A stretch of 64,000 nt of DNA from Salminus brasiliensis. Taxonomy: Eukaryota > Chordata > Actinopteri > Characiformes > Bryconidae. The stretch spans positions 32,944,769 through 33,008,768 of the forward strand of contig NC_132888.1 in the NCBI RefSeq assembly GCF_030463535.1, in the 5' to 3' direction. Each line of letters begins with the position of its first letter. The stretch's first letter is position 1. Positions 59,583 through 64,000 of this stretch are shown in pieces. The notes below the pieces were generated by a model, which saw only the letters and a program-made list of their open reading frames with translations, did not search any database and was not told the origin of the DNA. The translations under genes and the position numbers were made by a program.

Positions 59583-60365
59583 ATGCAATGTAGGGACAAA
59601 TGCACTGGGACAGATCTCTTAATCACTGACTTCAGGGGTTTCATTCATTGGTTCTTAAACTCCTCTGGAATTAACATTAGCACATCGACTGTGCACCAGG
59701 AGCTTCATGGCGTGTGTTTCTATGGCCAAGCAGCTACATGCAAGCCTTACATCACTAAGCACAATGCTAAGCGTTGAATGGAGCGTTGTACTGCACATTA
59801 CAGTGGAAATGTGTTCTTTGGATTGACAAATCTGATGAACGAGTCAGGGTTTGGTGAATATAATGAGAATGTTACCTGTCTGACTGCACTGTGCCAACTA
59901 TAAAGTTTGGAGGATGAGAGTTGTTTTTCAGGGGTTGGCATAAGCCATTTAGTTTCAGTGAAGGAAAACACTGGACATTATGGACAAATATACGCTTCCA
60001 ACTTTTGCAATTGCTGTTCTGGATGAATTGGCTTCCCACATACACTGTAAAAGGATCCTGTGAGGAACGTTTATAGGATCTACAGTTAGAAACTGTGGAG
60101 GAACCTCTTAAGGTGCTTCAAGGAACCTTCTAGGAACATTTGTCTTCTGAGAAACCTTTCTTGAAGGTTCTTCAAAGCACCATAAGAGGTTCCTTCATAG
60201 TATGAAATCTATGAAGAACCTCCAAACATTCCTTAAGGATCTTATACTTTTAACAGTGTACAAAGGGGGACCAACTTAATTTTAATGCCTATTTATTTAG
60301 AATGGGATTTCATAAATGATCCTGTAGGTGAAATGTGTAGGTGCCCCTAATATTTGTATGAGGTA
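59583..60365 (+). mobile_element. Tc1-like transposon relic interrupted by a MITE
   Basis: The transposase relic includes aactataaagtttggaggat at 59899 and tttttcaggggttggcataa at 59924 (the W-G-C-F ... G region). The 3' part resumes after the MITE with gggggaccaacttaatttta at 60266. Many stops and gaps. Confidence 0.7.
60041..60260. mobile_element. Palindromic MITE nested in the Tc1 relic
   Basis: Flanked by tacactgt and acagtgta. Long imperfect inverted arms of about 100 bases each, for example gaggaacctcttaaggtgct at 60094 against agcaccataagaggttcctt at 60176. TA borders fit insertion at a TA site. Confidence 0.8.
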
Positions 60366-60379
60366 TAACTAGTGTCAAG

Positions 60380-60890
60380 AGAGATCATAGAGGTCAGGGG
60401 ATCATAGCCGTCAAAACCATAGTCGTTCATAGTCAAAAGTCTGAGAAAAGAAAGGGCTCCCTGCATGTGATAGGGGGAATCCTAACCTGCAAATGTGAGT
60501 AAAGAAATAGCAGAGAATAACAGAATCTTATATTTATCAAAACAAAAATATTTATCAATTTCAATGGCAACACATTTACTTATGTTTCTGAGGCTCAACT
60601 GAAAATGGACAGTTGAACAAAGAGAAATGCCAAACTTTAGACTAAACTAAGGCAGATTACTGTCCAACTGCATAGAACACAAAACACAACAATAAACGGA
60701 GGCTGTCAACAGCAGTCCTCAAATTCTTCACTTTGTAGCACAGATTATACAACTACACAGTAGAAACAGGCAAGACCAACCTGCTGTTAGTATTAGTTAC
60801 TGTTTAGTTTGTTAGCAAAACTAGTTAAAGCAAGCTGTGCTCACTTATGCCTTAATGAGAAGCTATAAATGCTATGTTGAGTTACGTATC
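60380..60890. other. Intergenic DNA
   Basis: No gene or clear repeat was recognised. Confidence 0.4.
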
Positions 60891-60897
60891 CTTCTTT

Positions 60898-61020
60898 ATA
60901 CTTCTCTACAGGGACTAGACAAGCTGTGTGTGCATTTGTACAGCTGTGTCATCAATGGGTGCAACTTCAAGCAGCCATATCCATTCATTAGAAGGGGTGT
61001 CCACGAACATTTGGACAAAT
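60898..61020 (+). mobile_element. Short non-autonomous element (MITE-like), copy 2
   Basis: Matches 53114-53250: cttctctacagggactagac ... tcatcaatgggtgcaacttc ... ggggtgtccacgaacatttg. Confidence 0.65.
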
Positions 61021-61194
61021 AGCATATTTATTGAACAATTAGACAACCAGTATATATTATTTTTTTTCTTAAAGATTAGATTCAGCTCAGTTGCAAAAAC
61101 AAGCATCTTGTCTATACTTCCAGCAACTGAAGTTAATGATAGTATGAAATGAACTAGGGGCTGAGAACATTAATACAGAAATATTTACCACTTT

Positions 61195-61350
61195 ACTAAG
61201 ACTAAAAATATCCTCAATAGCCTGCATGGCCAACATATCCTCTTTCATTTAAAACCATGTTCTTTTTCATGGCAATCTCTACTTGTGTCCAACAGGATAT
61301 AATTATGTGCATGTGACACTGATTATTTAATTATTACTTGATTATTTGGT
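61195..61350. repeat. Local duplication, copy 1
   Basis: Shares agcctgcatggccaacatat, cttgtgtccaacaggatata and gattatttggtccagtttgt, with small changes, with 62985-63310. Confidence 0.7.
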
Positions 61351-62130
61351 CCAGTTTGTTCCACCAAGAAGAAAACCCATGATTGGTTTTCTAGAACTGA
61401 TTTGTGTTTTTTGATACTCAAATTTAGGCATTTTTTTAGTTTCCAATTAAATTTAGTAATCCCGACCTGACACATTTTTAGACCCCAAAATGAGGACATT
61501 TTCTGGAAAAAAGAGAAGATATAGTGACCCTGGAGTTGGCAGGCCTGTAATCACCTTACTGACTTAATATCTTAGCTAATTTATTTATTTTCATTATTAA
61601 TTTATTATGGAAAAACAAGCTTGACAACTCTTTGTTCAACCTTAGTCAGCTAATTTTAATGAATCAGCTAACGCCTGTCCTCCCACATCCTCTCATGTTT
61701 AAAATACATAATAAGAAGAGTCTTTAAGCTGGGAACTCTACGCTGGAGATCTAACACAACTGTATGAATCAACTAGAGATGTTTTCACGAAATGGGCCTT
61801 TAGTAAAATGACCTCTTTAGGTAAGATCTGTCAGAGCTCCTTTCACGCCTGTGGACCATAAACAGTTCAGTTGGGAAACAGTTCAGTACACTTAACCCAC
61901 AACATAACAAGTTAAATAAAAAAAATTAAATTTGTGATGCTAAAAAAAGACTGATCTTTAACTGCATACAGTCAAGGAATTTATGAATGGCAAAGCAGAA
62001 AGGAATGCATGCCTTTGTCTTGCTAAGTTGTAGTCAGGAGCAACAGTGGTGCTTGTAGTAAACCAACATCATTGAGTACAAATGCTTTTTTGTGAACAAG
62101 TGAATGGGAATGCTACTATTCTTACTACAT
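61351..62130. other. Intergenic DNA
   Basis: AT-rich, no gene recognised. Confidence 0.4.
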
Positions 62131-62133
62131 AAA

Positions 62134-62222
62134 TAGCAACATGCCAGAGAGGGAGGACCAGGAAGGAATTGAACTTGTAATCTCCCAATCTTTTAATGGC
62201 TGCGCCACTCAGGAGCCCCCTT
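62134..62222 (-). mobile_element. tRNA-derived SINE relic, reverse orientation
   Basis: The minus strand reads ggctcctgagtggcgcagcc ... ttacaagttcaattccttcc, recognisable A and B boxes of a SINE head. The body is lost. Confidence 0.65.
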
Positions 62223-62984
62223 TTAAAACTTTAAAGAACCTCCATATAATTTCAAGTCATTTAACGTTTTATGTCCTCCAAAACATTTGTTTCCAACCAG
62301 TCTAACACACCATATTCAGTCAAGCAAGAACTTCTAAAGGCAGTAATCAGCTGGATCAGGTAAGGTGGAGTATGGTTGGATCAAAAGTCTGAGGGAAGGT
62401 TGCTCTCTAGAAACAGGTTTGGAGACCACTGTTGTAGAACTATATATTCATGGAAAGAATCATTTAACCATTTGCATGTTCTTTCTAAGCATTTTATGGG
62501 TATTTTATGCATTTGGAAACTTGGTAAATGTCCTGGGAAATATTATCAGTACATTTTCCACAAATCAAACATATTCTTTCTTCAATCATTTAACAGGATA
62601 TTCAGTTAAAGAACAGTATGTGTTAATTCAGATAAACAGATAATTCCCTTCTTTTTATAGAGAGAATATTCTTCAAGTTTATACTGTAAACAAATCTGTA
62701 AAACAAAACTAAACAAAAAGAGTGGACAATTTCTTCTCCATTAAACAGAACATGTTCTGTGCACATTTACACACTAGGTTTTAGTTGTTCATCTGACATC
62801 AGGTCAGAAGCCATACATTTCAAAGGAATCATGCTTTCTGTAACTACTTTGCTAATGTGTATAGAGACATATTAGAAGACATAGATAATGCTAACATAGA
62901 GTTGACTTGGAAGCATCAAAATTCATCAAGACATCATCAAGGTTTTCAAAAAATGAAAAGCAAAGTCTCAAATTGCTAATTTGA
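62223..62984. other. Intergenic DNA
   Basis: Two overlapping plus frames at 62365-62643 show no domain. Nothing else was recognised. Confidence 0.35.
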
Positions 62985-63070
62985 GTGTTCTTAGCTATCT
63001 CAGTAGTCTGCATGGTCAACATATCTACATTCATTTAAAAACCATGTTTTCAAAATGTCAATAAAGAAAC

Positions 63071-63116
<46 letters not shown>

Positions 63117-63306
63117 GAAGAAGAGGAAAAATAAATAAATCCATGACTAAAATAAAACCATTAAAAAAACACAAAAAACACAAATTTTACTAGACTCTTT
63201 CAATCCTCCACTTGTGTCCAACAGGCTATAATTGTGTGTGTGTGTGTGCGTGTGTGTGTGTGAAACACTGATTATTTGATTATTTCTTGATTAATTGGTC
63301 CAGTTG

Positions 63307-63310
<4 letters not shown>
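62985..63310. repeat. Local duplication, copy 2, with microsatellites
   Basis: Diverged copy of 61195-61350 that has gained an ATA run (63070-63115) and a GT run (63234-63262). Confidence 0.7.

Positions 63311-63375
<65 letters not shown>
63309..63375. repeat. (CT)n microsatellite
   Basis: About 33 CT units with one interruption, adjoining the end of the duplicated block. Confidence 0.95.
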
Positions 63376-63376
<1 letters not shown>

Positions 63377-64000
63377 GAAGCAGTTTGACCAATGAATGCA
63401 TGCAGATTCAGGTATATATAGACCAATTATGACAGGTGAGAAGGCAAGTGTGATGTGAAATCAATGCGAAATCCTGGTCATTTTGCTCATTTGAATGCTC
63501 TTAGCTTTACAGCTTATTTTATAAAATGAACTTAATATTAATAATATTATTGTACTGTAACACAGGCCTTTAGCATGCTTGGAATCATTTAAGAAATACG
63601 ACTAAATGATGGCTATTTTTCGCAGTGTATCGGCATGGGAATCTTTCAGCTTGTTAAAGTGGCAGTTTGTCCCGCACTGTTTGTATATGATCTCTCCGTG
63701 GTGATGAGTATTTGCACTGTAGGGTGTAAAGGCTTCTCTCTCGGTTCTATTGACCTGGATGTTCAGTAGTGCTTCATGTTGTAAAACTCTGAGGAGGTGC
63801 TAAAGTCTATGGAACAGATTTGCCGTCATAACATGTCAGGTCCGGCCTGACACTAGCATGTCTGTCTTCTTCTGAAATAACCCACTACTGAAAAATGTTC
63901 TTGAAGTAGCCTTTGCATGGGGGCTGGGGAAGTGTACCAAGGAGGGGAAAGTGGGGAGAAGAGAGTTCAGGGGGTTCAGACTTTTGGGGGTCTCTGTATT
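63376..64000. other. Intergenic DNA to the window end
   Basis: No gene was recognised. GC rises slightly in the last 100 bases. Confidence 0.35.

Overview
The window is vertebrate nuclear DNA from a teleost fish, most likely an otophysan (characiform or catfish relative). The evidence is spliced genes with GT/AG introns, AT-rich intergenic DNA full of microsatellites, many decayed Tc1-like transposons, LINE 3' tails ending in the usual fish end (aaagctgctttgtgac ... aaaaagcg), and tRNA-derived SINEs. No bacterial or plasmid features, CRISPR array, rRNA or intact tRNA gene was seen. The species assignment is inference.

Only two protein-coding genes can be supported. (1) On the plus strand at about 3.83-8.3 kb lies a testis-specific serine/threonine kinase (TSSK)-like gene. 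It has a TATA box, three perfect cAMP-response elements in a partly duplicated promoter, a short first coding exon with a strong start context, one large kinase exon, and a low-complexity C-terminal tail. The tail exon has been partly duplicated downstream, where the copies are broken. Two minisatellites sit in intron 1 and in the 3' region. (2) On the minus strand at 38.47-34.44 kb lies gmnc (GEMC1, geminin coiled-coil domain containing). Five coding exons join in phase to a 391-residue protein with the geminin-type coiled coil and the conserved C-terminal W-T-W-V-P-K-Q end. Its start codon directly abuts the first splice donor and overlaps an E2F-like motif.

Layout: 0.95-1.64 kb LINE tail; 3.8-8.3 kb kinase gene and broken tail copies; 8.3-34 kb intergenic (SINEs, a LINE relic with endonuclease and reverse-transcriptase fragments, MITEs, a fold-back repeat, Tc1 and LINE relics, TA/GT/CA tracts); 34.1-38.9 kb gmnc with its promoter; 39.3-64 kb a second gene-poor stretch. 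That last stretch carries at least five Tc1 relics, SINEs, an AGCAACC-rich array, a nearly perfect 72-nt hairpin and several GC-richer islands without coding evidence that may be conserved regulatory elements.

The two genes act in different ciliated or flagellated cell types: TSSKs in spermatids, gmnc at the start of multiciliated-cell differentiation. Nothing in the sequence shows that they are co-regulated. I found no convincing new multi-gene system. The best leads are the kinase gene's unusual structure, the hairpin at 57.05 kb, the unexplained splice-like region at 16.3-18.3 kb and the candidate noncoding elements.
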